DNA of 64,000 bases from positions 29,370,441 through 29,434,440 of the forward strand of contig OX421506.1 in NCBI GenBank assembly GCA_949126835.1, given 5' to 3'. The notes beneath the pieces are model-generated. The model had not been told where the DNA came from. It saw nothing but the letters and a program-made list of their open reading frames with translations, and ran no database searches. This stretch comes from Anisus vortex (lineage: Eukaryota > Mollusca > Gastropoda > Planorbidae). Shown here one piece after another: positions 36,201 to 48,600 of this stretch (its first letter is position 1; each line of letters starts with the position of its first letter). The position numbers and the translations under genes are program-made.

Positions 36201-39200
36201 CCAATTCAATCCTTTCATTACTAGCGATTCTTTCTTTTTCCAATTCCCCCAATCTTTTCTCTTTCTCTGCTTCTATTCTTTTACCTTCTAATTGTACTTC
36301 TATTCTTTTACCTTCCAATTGTACTTCTATTCTTTTACCTTCCAATTGTACTTGAATTTCTAACTTCCTCATTTCTAACTGGAATTTCATGTCTGCACTT
36401 AGTTCATTTCCATTCATTTTAAATTCATGGTTATCTATGTCTGTTTTCAGGGTTTCTGATACATTGAGAACCACTGATTCTTCACTATTCATAGTATTTT
36501 CTTCAAGCATTCTACCATGTCTTTTCAAACAGTCCTTAATATCTTGAATCAATTTACTCCTAACTGGTGTAACTTCAGTAATGTCTATTCCCAGAGAATT
36601 TGCCATCTCTTTTAACTGGGTTAGTGACATGCTAGTTAACTGTTCTGACGTGATAGCAAAAATATTCAATTGCTCCAACGTAAGATTAGCTTCCGCCATG
36701 TTTTATATTAATGACGTAAATAGAAGATAAAAAATTTCAACTTTACCTTTCATAAAGTCCTTTGAAATATTTTTACACCACTTAATATTTGTAGAAGATA
36801 AATTTTAAGATGATTGTGTACAAAGCTGAAAACAGTATGTCCGAACACAGACAGTGCCTCCCACGTAGACAGAATTTGAATAAATATTTGTTGTAAATCG
36901 TTTTCAATAAAACATTTGTATATTCTCAATTCTTATACATACAAACTTTAGATCCCGGACGAGCCCCCAATCTTTTGTCACGTGCGAAATCAGCTACTGA
37001 CGTTAGATGATATTTTTAGTAATGTATTATTATATATTATTTTGATTCATATCCATCTTGGATCTCACAAGGTTGTATAAGAATTTATATTGATGTTATT
37101 CAATTAGATCTGATGTTTATTTGACTCGTCACGATATGAATCTTTTGTGTAAAAAGTGATTTAGATAAACTGTACCTTAATATATAGGAAATCCACAATC
37201 CTGTTTGAAATTGAACACAAATTTATTCCAACAAGTTGAGATGATAAAATATAACAATACCACAGAATACATGTACCAGTATTATAATGAAACTTAATCA
37301 GTTGAGATTCTTCTATAATGAGTAAAGCCGTAATCCTATCTTTAAGAAAGTGGTCAAAAACAGTCCTTCCACATTAGCGCCCAAACTAGAACTAAACTAA
37401 ACGGTATTCCACCCTCGTGCATATGACGTATTTTATAGCTATGACGTAGTGTCTAGACATATGCATGTTTTATTCCTAACACGGAAACATTTCGGGTTTA
37501 AGATTATTTCATTTTAACTTTAGTTAATAATAACAGAACCAATATAATATGGAAATAAATCTACTCGTAACACTTGATCCTTCTGCAAAACTTCCAGTTT
37601 CAGCTTCTCAGCTGTCCCTAGTAGCTTTCGAAGCTCAGCGGCTTGTTCTTCAACGTCATACTGGTAAATGGCTTTGCATTTTTCCAGAAGAAGGCTGCAT
37701 TCTTTTCGAATGCGTTCTGTGATTCTTGGCTCTTTACATTCCACTAGTAGACATTGTCTCCTTTCTTCGGCAGCCTTGAAGTGATTTCCACAGTAACGGC
37801 GGCCATTGTACTGTAGCTTATCAATAGTTCTGATCAGTTTTTCTATCTGTTTCTCCCTTATTTCAGTGTCATCGCTGTGGTTATCAAAAAGGACTACTCT
37901 ATTGCCGCATTCTTCTAAAAGTTCCTTGAAAATACCTTTTTGCTCTGAGCACCATTTCTTATAGTTTTTGCTCTTGTTTTTTGCTCTAAACATGTCTCCA
38001 TGAGTCACTAACAAAATACAGTAATCTTTGACTATGTGTTGGCCGAATATAGACTTGAGCATCTCCACGACTCGTTTATCCTCCTTTGTATATCTTCCAC
38101 CATATTTGACCACCAGAAGAAAAGCATGATACCCTTTCGGATGTTCTGTTACTGCGTCTTGCATTTTGTCTATCATGATCTCTATAGTTTTTTCTATGTC
38201 GTCCATATTATCTGTGTCCTCGAAGCCAGGACCGTCCACGACTTTGATTGTGCGGCCTTTGAAGTAGGCGTACTCGTGCTGTACGTTGCTGGTCACAGAT
38301 TCGGTACTGTCAAGGCTCTCAAATATCTTTTTGTCTAAGATGGTATTCCCAGTGGCACTTTTGCCATTGCCTGTTTTGCCTACTAAAAGAATGTCAATAT
38401 TCTGGAGAAGAAAAAAACAGCACTATTTTATATATTTAAGCTATTATTAAACTTGGTAAAAGGAAAGAAATTCTAGTCTTGTATTTTGAGAAATATTAAC
38501 GTTGTATGTTATGTTACTACACTAGTTTCTCATAAATGCAAGACTAAATTAAAAAAGGAAAGGCTGTTTCATCATCAGAAATTATGTTAAATTTAAGGTT
38601 TTGGTAATTGAAAATAAGTTAATCCAAACTATTTGTATAAATATTACCTTCTCATTCTCTTTTGGATAAATCTGTAGAAAAAAAAGAAATATGGAAATAT
38701 GAACACACTTAAAAGAATCTTTTTACTAATATGTTTCTTTAAAATTGAGTTTAACATTGTTAGAAAACAAGACTTGAAAATAACAAGTAAAATCCTTAAA
38801 CTCTTTTTAAACATGCTTCAGTAATAATGTTGCATTTTTTTTATTGTTTTAACGTATTATACTAAAATAAATAAACATTTATGTGTATGTATAGTATTAA
38901 TAAAACTGTAGCCTACATTTATTTCGGTTTTATCTTTGCTGTCACTGACTGTAGGTTCAGCACCGTACGTCAAACGTGGTTCCCCTTAGATAAATAAAAG
39001 GTGTTGATGAAATCATTAAGTGCTATGTTTCGTGTTGTTCTCTGGACTTTATACAAAATCAATTAATATCTAGCGAAAATGTGCCAGCGTTATTTTTTTT
39101 CCATTACATGGTGCATAAAAATGAAAGAAAACGAAATTTAATGCAGAGAATAGTAGTGAAAAAATTGCACAAATGACTCACGCGTGGAGCTTTGTTTTGA

Positions 39201-39353
39201 CATTGAGTCCATCTTTGCACGAATGTTGCCGTAGATATTTTTAATCCTCGGATCCTCTTGTGTCACATCGTCTTGCATTTCGAGGATTTTCTCCCTTATC
39301 TAAAATAGATCTATCTTATAATTATAGAGTTTAAAATATCATTTTCTGAAGAA

Positions 39354-39385
<32 letters not shown>

Positions 39386-39472
39386 CAAAATGTATAATTA
39401 GCAATGGTGTAGCCAAGATTGCAAGGTGGAGGGAAGGCAAATAGTGCAATGTAGGGATTGCAAGAATGGCAA

Positions 39473-39537
<65 letters not shown>

Positions 39538-39550
39538 TTTATAGATTTTA

Positions 39551-39610
<60 letters not shown>

Positions 39611-42600
39611 TTTATAGATTTTAGAATATATCGGCTCTCGGTCGATATATCCGAACACTTTCACAGAACTGCTGTTTGCCTGACATTCGATTGTAAGCCG
39701 CCAAAAATAAACCATAAAGAGTCTAATATGAGTCGTGCTTCAGAGAAAAATCAAAACATTTCAGATACTGGTTTATTAGACTCATACAGCCAAATTATAT
39801 AATATAAGATTTTTTTTTTACAGCGCAGCACAAGGATGGTGACTTACTTGACTTAATAATGTATATCCCAATAGGAGCATAGGGCCGCAACTACACTTTT
39901 CCATCGGTCTCGGTCTTGGGAGGCTCCCTTTATTTGTGTCCATGTGAGGCCAACAGCCTTTGCCTCACCTACGACCGATCTCCTCCAAGTTGGCCTGGGT
40001 CTGCCTACTTTCTTTTTGCCCTGGGGATTCGTCAAGTGCTTTTCTTGCTACATTGTCTTCTGTTCTTCTTAAAGTGTGACCAATCCACCTCCATCTACGG
40101 CTTTTGATGCTGTTGTCGATGGGTTTTTGTCCGGTCTTTTCCCATAGGTTGACGCATGAAATGGTTTCTGGCCATCGAATTTTCAGCATGCTCCTCAGGC
40201 ATCTGTTAACAAAAGTCTGGAGTCTGCTTGTATTTGCCTCGGTAACTCTCCAGGTCTCTGATCCATATAAGAGGACTGCCTTAACATTTGTATTAGATAG
40301 TCTTACCTTGTTCTTTAAGGACAGCGCGCTTGATCTCGACATGGGGCGCAGGGCATTGAAAGCAAGCCTGGCCTTGTTGATCCTGCTCTTTATGTCTTCA
40401 TCTGTTCCTCCATCTCTACTCATCACACTTCCCAGGTAAACAAATTTGTCCGTGTCTATTATTCCCTCATCATCTAGCGGTATTGACCTGTCCTGTTCAT
40501 TATTTATCTTGATGACTTCTGTTTTCCTTTTATTTATTTTTAGGCCAACCTTTCTCGCCTCTTCGGACAGTCGGTTTAGTTAAGATTGTGTGTCTTGCTG
40601 TCTGTGTGAGAGGAATGCGACATCGTCTGCGAAGTCCAAGTCTTCTAGCTTCTTTGTGAAAGGCCATTGAATGCCTGTGCTGTTTCCCGAGGTTGTCTTA
40701 TTCACGATCCAGTCTATTACAATTAAAAAGATCAGCGGTGACAGCATGCAGCCTTGACGCACGCCTGTCTTCACAGCAAATGGACTGGTTAGCTTTCCTT
40801 TATGGATGACTTGGCAGCAACAGTCTTCATATAGTTTCTTGGTGATGTTGATGAATTTTGATTGGATGCCGTAGTAGCTCATTAGCTTCCAAATGGTTTC
40901 TCTATCCACACTGTCGAAAGCCGTTTCTACAAACGTCATGTACAATGGAGATTGCCATTCTAAAGATTGTTCAATGATTATTCGCAAAGTGGCAGTGTGG
41001 TCAGTATATGATCGACCTTGTCGAAAACCTGCTTGTTCTGGCCTAAGTTTCACATCTAGGGCTTCCTTCAGTCTCTCTAAGATAATCGTGGTCAGGACTT
41101 TGCCTGGAACTGAGAGAAGCATTATTCCTCTCCAGTTGCTGCATACAGAGAGAATACCTTTCTTCGGTAGCTTGAACATGTAGCCTAGTTTCCATTCGTA
41201 TGGCACTTGTTCCTCTTCACAAATTTTTTGTAGTAGTGGCTGGAGCATCTCTGCTGATACTGCTGGGTCTGCTTTTAGAGCCTCTGGTGGGATGCCATCT
41301 GGTCCAGCCGCCTTACCGTTTTTGATAGAATGGATGGCTTTGATGATTTCTGCCTTCGAAGGCGGACCTGGTGTTGACATTGAGAGGCTCATTTTCTGGT
41401 GGGATGTCTGGGGGAGATAGTGATGGGGGTCAGAAAAGTACCTCCTTAAAGTGTTGGACCCACCTATCTCTCTGTCCTACATCGCTTGTTATGACCTTGC
41501 CATTACTGTCATTGACTAGTTTGTTCTAGCCATGCCGCCGACCAATCCCTGCCGCCCTGCCGCCGACCAATCCCTGCCCCCCTGCTGCCGACCAATCCCT
41601 GCCCCCCTGCTGCCGACCAATCCCTGCCGCCCTGCAGGAGTTTTGGGCCTAGGAAATACGAATTGTATATCTGGAAAGAACGTCTGTAAACGTATAATTC
41701 AAATGGAACGCTGCAGGTAACCCATTTTGTGTGTGTGTAAAGCTGAGTTTTAAGTTATTTTAGTAATTTAGAATTGTATATCTTCATACTTTTATATTCA
41801 TATTATAAATGGATAATACATCTGCCACTGCAATTCACACCAAGAGCGCCCTGAGCATGCTAATTTAATAGCATGGATAGAAGTGCTATAAAGGAATGCC
41901 CATTCTTATTAAACAGCATGCATTTTATACTTTATACTCGGACGCTGCTTTACGGAAATTTCATGAAACTATTGAGGGAAAGATCGCCACACTAGAAGGA
42001 AGCAACCGTGTTTATAGTTTAATGATTGTTAGTTTAATTAAGTGTCTTACTTTTGTTAGGTTGTTTGCATTGTCTACAATTTTCTGGAGAGATTCCATCA
42101 AGTTCTTGGCGTAGAAACCTCGTCCGAACTTTTTGTTGGGCGTTTTAAGAGACACCGACAGCCAGGACATCAATTTTTCAAGTACATCATCTGCACGCAA
42201 AAAAATTACTATTCAATACATTGTTTCTATGTAATACCTTAGCTTCAATGTTTTAATATCAAATAGGTCTTAAGTAGTTTACGTGTGATGAAAATAAAAT
42301 CATATTGAGTTAAACATTAAAATAATTGTGTTTTGGGATTTTAGAAATTAGTTTTAAAAAAGTACAGTAGCCGTCTGACCAAATTGATCCATAGGACCGG
42401 TGAAGCAGCGTTCACCAGTTTCTGTGGCCACGGCATAATAGGTAAGGCCAGCACAATGCACAGCCGCCTTTACTTTACCCCTACTAAGGTCAGGTACCCA
42501 TCAGACCTGGGTAGACTCAAGGACACCGTCCAGACCCGAGAAATAAATCCTAGCCAAGGATTCAAACCCAGACCCCTTCGGTACGCCAGTCGAACGCGCT

Positions 42601-45600
42601 GCCGCTCGGCCACTGTAGCCCCTTTTAGAAATGTAGCAGTGTATAACTTATTCATTTAAGTATGCTTGCAGAATTTGTTACTTACCGTTAAGCTCTTTCA
42701 TGTCCGTTTCATTGTTAAGGCAAATGAGACTCATCGTCACAGCGGCCGTCACCTTAAGGATATCATCTTTACACTCAGTAAACCAATCCAGGATGTTATA
42801 TGTATACTCCGAGCAGGCTGGATAGTTTATCTGAGTCACAGCGGTATATAGAATGACCATAACTGATGAGCAGATACTTGCAGATATCTGGAGTAATAGA
42901 GTGGACCATTTGTTTGTGAATTGTAATTTATAAACACAAAAGAAAGTCTTTTGGAGTATAGAGGCCGACCGAAACCAAATTTTTGTTTCTGCCGAAATCG
43001 AAAGCACACTGAAAGTCATAAATTGACTTTGGGCCGAAACCGAAGCGGAATCCCACAATTTCGCTACACTTTCGGCCGAAACCGAAAGATAAACCCAAAT
43101 TGCCAAACAAAAGATTTAAAAAGACTGCACATTTTTTTGAAATATTAATTATTTTATGGGTAGGCCTATTATTTAAGTAAACCATAGAACATGTAATATA
43201 CAGTTGTTTATACATGTATTATTATATAGGGTAGGCCAATAAAATGTGACCACTTTTTAATCATACACACATTTTCAAAACTCAAAGGGCGAATGACATA
43301 ATGATGAGGTTTGGTTTGGGATCAGAATCTTATGTTCTGCCTATTAACGTGTCCATTGAGATGGAAATGTGATTCATCGTTGAAAAAAATCAGGTCCAAC
43401 AGAACGGGATCATCTTTAATGAGTTGACTGATGTTTCTACAAAAGGTTAGTCTCTCTTCTCTATTTGATGCTGTCTGAGCTTGCAAAATCTGAATTCTTT
43501 AGGGAAAATAATGATGGTCTGTGTTCAGTAAGCATCTAAAGGTGTTCACACGTCCTGTTTCCCTGAACTTCTGCAGAAGACGTCTGATTTCTTCCCGGAA
43601 AGTCAATTGTGAATCGTCGCTGAGTGTGGGTTACCGATTTTAATTCCAAATATGCTTCCACGATCTTCACTCTCTCCTCCACAGTATATTGCTTTTGATC
43701 CATTGGTGTGAGAATTCAGTGTTTCGTTGTTAATATTCTTGAAAATGAAAAAAATCTTTGTAATTTTGAAAATTGTAAGAATTTAAAAAGAAAAGTGGTA
43801 ACATTTTATTGGCCCACCCTGTAAATGAATTTCGGTTGGCCTCTATTGGATTGACCTCTTTTTAAATATGTATCGCTTAATTTATGGAGCAGTTTGCTTA
43901 AGAAATAAATCGAGTATGAACAAGAAAAGAGTCGCATAAGAGGCGCTTTTAATGGCCTCTTCCTTCCTCTAGTGTCTTTGTACAAAAAGTGTACAACTCC
44001 ATGATTGAGTAGTCGAACCAGAGCGTTAACTACAGATCATGTAAGAATGTGATTAAATTGCCAAAGCAATACTCCACCCATGTACACCCCTCACAAGAGT
44101 GAAAAGAGACTGGACAAATAAGAGGTCAAGTTTTGAGCACAGACAGAAGACAGACCATGCACTTCTTGTGACTTTCTATCTTAGCATATGATCTCTTCAG
44201 CTGGTGTTAATCTTCGTGTAGTAGAGTTATTTCACGATCAAACGGTGTAAATGATATTTAATTAATTTAGATGTGTATACACCTTTGCTGGACTTTTTGT
44301 TATCTGAGGCAGGAGTCGGCAACCTACGGCACGAGTGCCAGACTTGGCACGCAGAACTATTTCAATGGCACGCGAAAGACTGCTAGAAAAACTATTCAAG
44401 TATCTTCTATTAGAAATAGAGTGCTACAGCAGGGTGAATTTCAGACTGTTGGCACGCTGAATGAAATTAGAAATCCCACTTTGGCACACTGTTATCAAAA
44501 GGTTGCCGCCCTCTGCTTTAAGCCATCAATCATCATTAAATAAATACCCAAAAATGAAACGTACCGCTTGGTCAAGGAATTGACCGTGTTTCTGTAAAAG
44601 TTTTATTAGCATGTCCACAAATTCATCTGCGCTGATTACCTTTTGTTGGTATGAAAAGTAATGAAGCAATAAATACTCTTTATAGTAAGTTTATAGCAAA
44701 CAATATAAAACAAAGACTTCTAATGGTAATAGACTCTATTTGAAGGCTTAAAAATCTTTCAACTACCTTACCTTCATTAAATCATGATCTTTAAAACAGA
44801 ATGTTTCCAAGACGGATAACAAAAGCACTGCATCAAGCCCATTATCCGCTTTCAGACTTTTTCTAGTACTTGCTTCTTTTAGCCATTGGACTGTTAGTTT
44901 GATGTCTTCCTCTGTAACACATCAATAATGCCAAGTATAAAATGCATGCTGTTTAATAAGAATGGGCATTCCTTTATAGCGCTTCTATCCACGCTATTAA
45001 ATTAGCATGCTCAGTGCGCTCTTGGTGGGAATTGCAGTGGCAGATGTATTATCCAAAGAGAAAGGTCTTTAAGTTATTTTTAAAAGATTCTCTTGTCCCA
45101 GATTCTCTCAGTGTCTGAGAGAAACTATAGTCATCCATAAAGCTTTATAACATGAATATAAAGGTATGAAGATATACAATTCTCAATTACTAAAATAACT
45201 TAAAACTCAGCTTTACACACACACAAAATGGGTTACCTGCAGATTCAACATGACCTTCTTGTATGATTTGATGTAAACAGTGGGATAACACTCTTATTAC
45301 TTTGTTGGTGTGATTCACGTTGTCTTGAAATATCTACATTATTGGTATAACAAATGTTAGGCAGTTATGAAATAGCTCAAGCTCAATAAAGAAATAAACT
45401 TTGCTAATGGATAGCCGGGGAAATAAATGCGCATAAATAGTGATGAACTGGTGAAGTAAAATACCCCTCGGACCAAACTGATCGTAGGGCCGGTGAAGCA
45501 GCGTTTACCAGTTTCTGTGGCCACGGCATACTATGTGATTGTGTGGCCAGCACTATGCACAGCCGCCGTTAATTTACCTTAACTAAGGTCTCAGGTACCC

Positions 45601-48600
45601 ATTCGAGCTGGGTAGACTCAGGGACACCCTCCAGATCCTGGAAAAAAATCCTAGCCTTCACCAAGATTCGAACCCAGTACCCTCGGACAGGTAACATATT
45701 TCAAACTTGAAACTGTCCACTGAAAACTTAACTACTCAAATCTGTTGATTATCGAACTGACTTTTGGTCAAGGTTTAACGTAAATGTGGCGTCTTCAGTA
45801 ATACAACATATTTCACTGATCTACGTATTCTTACACATGTGTCCCATACATTGCATAAGTATTGATCACATACATTTTTTTTTAGAAATTTACATTTTTA
45901 AACCCAAAGTAAGTTTATCGTTTATTTGTAATCCTTATCAACGATTGTTACAAAATATCTGAGCCCGCTCACCTCTTAGGAACGCAGGTAGAAAAAATAG
46001 CATATTCAACCAACCTCCGCTAGAACAGTATCATTTAAAAAGTTAATGCCGGTTGAAACGTTTTCCAAAACAAGTCATTGGATGATACTGGAAGACCCTG
46101 ACACTTAATTTAGGATTGTACATAATTATTATTTTTAAACTTTTTTGGAAACAAAAATATGTGAAAGAGTAAACTATTGGCCTATCTTTGCTCTAAACCT
46201 AACCTGTTGAACCTCCTTAAGATCTCGTTTCCTCTCCCACATTCGTTTGTCTTTGACTAAGTTGAACACGAGAATGAAAAATGCCTTTTGTAAATCGGTC
46301 ATTTCCTGTATACATTAGAAACTATATGATTACAGAGTTTAGTGCAATTAATTTTTTCAAAACTAAATAACATATAGGTGATATAATAGTACAACGTACA
46401 TGGATAAGATTACTTCCCTAAAATTTCGAGAAGGATATATTTATTATAGGCCTATTCATTATGTTAAATGCAGAGTTAAAATATTCTCCTGATGTTGCCT
46501 TTATAAAAGTAATAGGGGGAAGGAGGAATTTTCAATACATCGTTTATGAGACTATAATATGGCTATATGGTGATTTGTCTACAGCAATGGTGTACAACAG
46601 ACGGTCCGCAGGCCTCAACACGTCCCTCCGACGATTCATTTTGAATAAGGTAAATAAACGTTCAGAATGTGTCAAATATTTTGAACAGCAGCGCAGCTAC
46701 GAAAAATGTTGCACACCCATAGTCCAGAGTATGCATATAAGTACTCTTGCTTCCCGAGTTGCATTCGGGCATGGAATGGGTTGCCTGAACAAAACAGGAA
46801 AACCAGTAACTTACCATCATTTAAAACATTAATAAAGATGCAAGACTAGACTCGGACAACGGATGAGCGTAGGAAGCAATAATCTTCTTTAAAGAAGGAG
46901 CGTCTGTAATATATAAGATAAGAAATACAATAAACTTATAAGTAAATGTTTACCTCTTTTGAGATTGTAGGATGAATATTGTCCGACATCAGAGTTGCAA
47001 ACAATTCAAGTACCATGTTTTCAAACTAAGTAAAAATATGTATCTTACTTCAATTATTCTTTTAAGAAGTACTCAGTTGGATGATTGTTGAATAAGACGA
47101 AGAAAATATGTTATAACAAGTTTAAGTAATTGGTATAAACTATAAACTACCCCTACGGTCAACCAAAGTTTTCAATATTTACAATAATACAAAAGTTGTC
47201 AATATTTCCGATAAATGAAAAGTCGTCAATATTTACAATAATAGAAAAGTCGTCAAAATTTCCGATAATAGAAAAGTCGACAATATTTACAATAATAGAA
47301 AAGTCGTCAATATTTCCGATAATAGAAAAGTCGACAATATTTACAATAATAGAAACGTCGTCAAAATTTCAGATAATAGAAAAGTCGACAATATTTACAA
47401 TAATAGAAAAGTCGTCAATATTTCCGATAATAGAAAAGTCGTCAATATTTCCGATAAATGAAAAGTCGTCAATATTTACTATAATAGAAAAGTCGTCAAT
47501 AATATACAATAATAGAAAAGTCGTCAATATTTCCGATAATAGAAAAGTCGTCAATATTTACGATAATAGAAAAGTCGTCAAAATTTACAATAATAGAAAA
47601 GTCGTCAATATTTACGATAATAGAAAAGTCGTCAATATTTACAATAATTGAAAGTTGTCAATATTTACAATAATAGAAAAGTCGTCAATATTTCCGATAA
47701 ATGAAAAGTCGTCAATGTTTACAATGATAGAAAAGTCGTCAGTATTTCCGATAATAGAAAAGGCGTCAATATTTACAATAATAGAAAAGTCGTCAATATT
47801 TCCGATAAATGAAAAGTCGTCAATTTTACGATAATAGAAAAGTCGTCAATATTTACAATAATAGAAAAGTCGTCAATATTTACAATAATAGAAAAGTCGT
47901 CAAAATTTCCGATAATAGACAAGTCGACAATATTTACAATAATAGAAAAGTCGTCAAAATTTCCGATAATAGAAAAGTCGACAATATTTACAATAATAGA
48001 AAAGTCGTCAATATTTCCGATAATAGAAAAGTCGTCAATATTTCCGATAAATGAAAAGTCGTCAATATTTACTATAATAGAAAAGTCGTCAATATTTACA
48101 ATAATAGAAAAGTCGTCAATATTTACGATAATAGAAAAGTCGTCAATATTTCCGATAATAGAAAAGTCGTCAATATTTACGATAATAGAAATATCGTCAA
48201 TATTTCCGATAATAGAAAAGTCGTCAATATTTACAATAATAGAAAAGTCGTCAAAATAAACAATAATAGAAAAGTCGTCAAGTTTACAATAATAGAAAAG
48301 TCGTCAATATTTACAATAATAGAAAAGTCGTCAATATTTACAATAATAGAAAAGTCGTCAATATTTCCGATAATAGAAAAGTCGTCAATATTTAAGATAA
48401 TAGAAAAGTCGTCAATATTTACAATAATAGAAAAGTCGTCAATATTTACAATGATAGAAAAAACGTCAAAATTTACGATAATAGAAAAGTCGAACATATT
48501 TACAATAATAGAAAAGTCGTCAATATTTGCGATAATAGAAAAGTCGTCAATATTTCCGATAAATGAAAAGTCGTCAATATTTACTATAATAGAAAAGTCG

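Larger units (their letters stand above)
30298..37572 (-). mobile_element. Ty3/gypsy LTR retrotransposon, Gmr1-type gene order, complete
   Basis: Two 597-bp LTRs (TG...CA) that look identical by eye enclose the interior. CTTG flanks both sides as a 4-bp target duplication. A tRNA-Pro-type primer site follows the 5' LTR and a purine tract precedes the 3' LTR. The coding order on the minus strand is Gag (SCAN-like, zinc knuckle), protease, integrase, reverse transcriptase, RNase H. Integrase before RT is unlike most Ty3/gypsy elements and is the hallmark of the Gmr1 group. No envelope frame was seen. A 71-bp tandem duplication breaks the frame between the first Gag part and the rest. Confidence 0.95.

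Noticed and set aside
42375..42632. Possible tRNA gene from box A and box B on the minus strand
   Set aside because: The spacing and the long body match a SINE family with other copies in the window, and no complete cloverleaf could be drawn.
46461..46832. 123-codon plus-strand frame
   Set aside because: Its second half is the 3' end of a LINE and the first half has no recognisable content.
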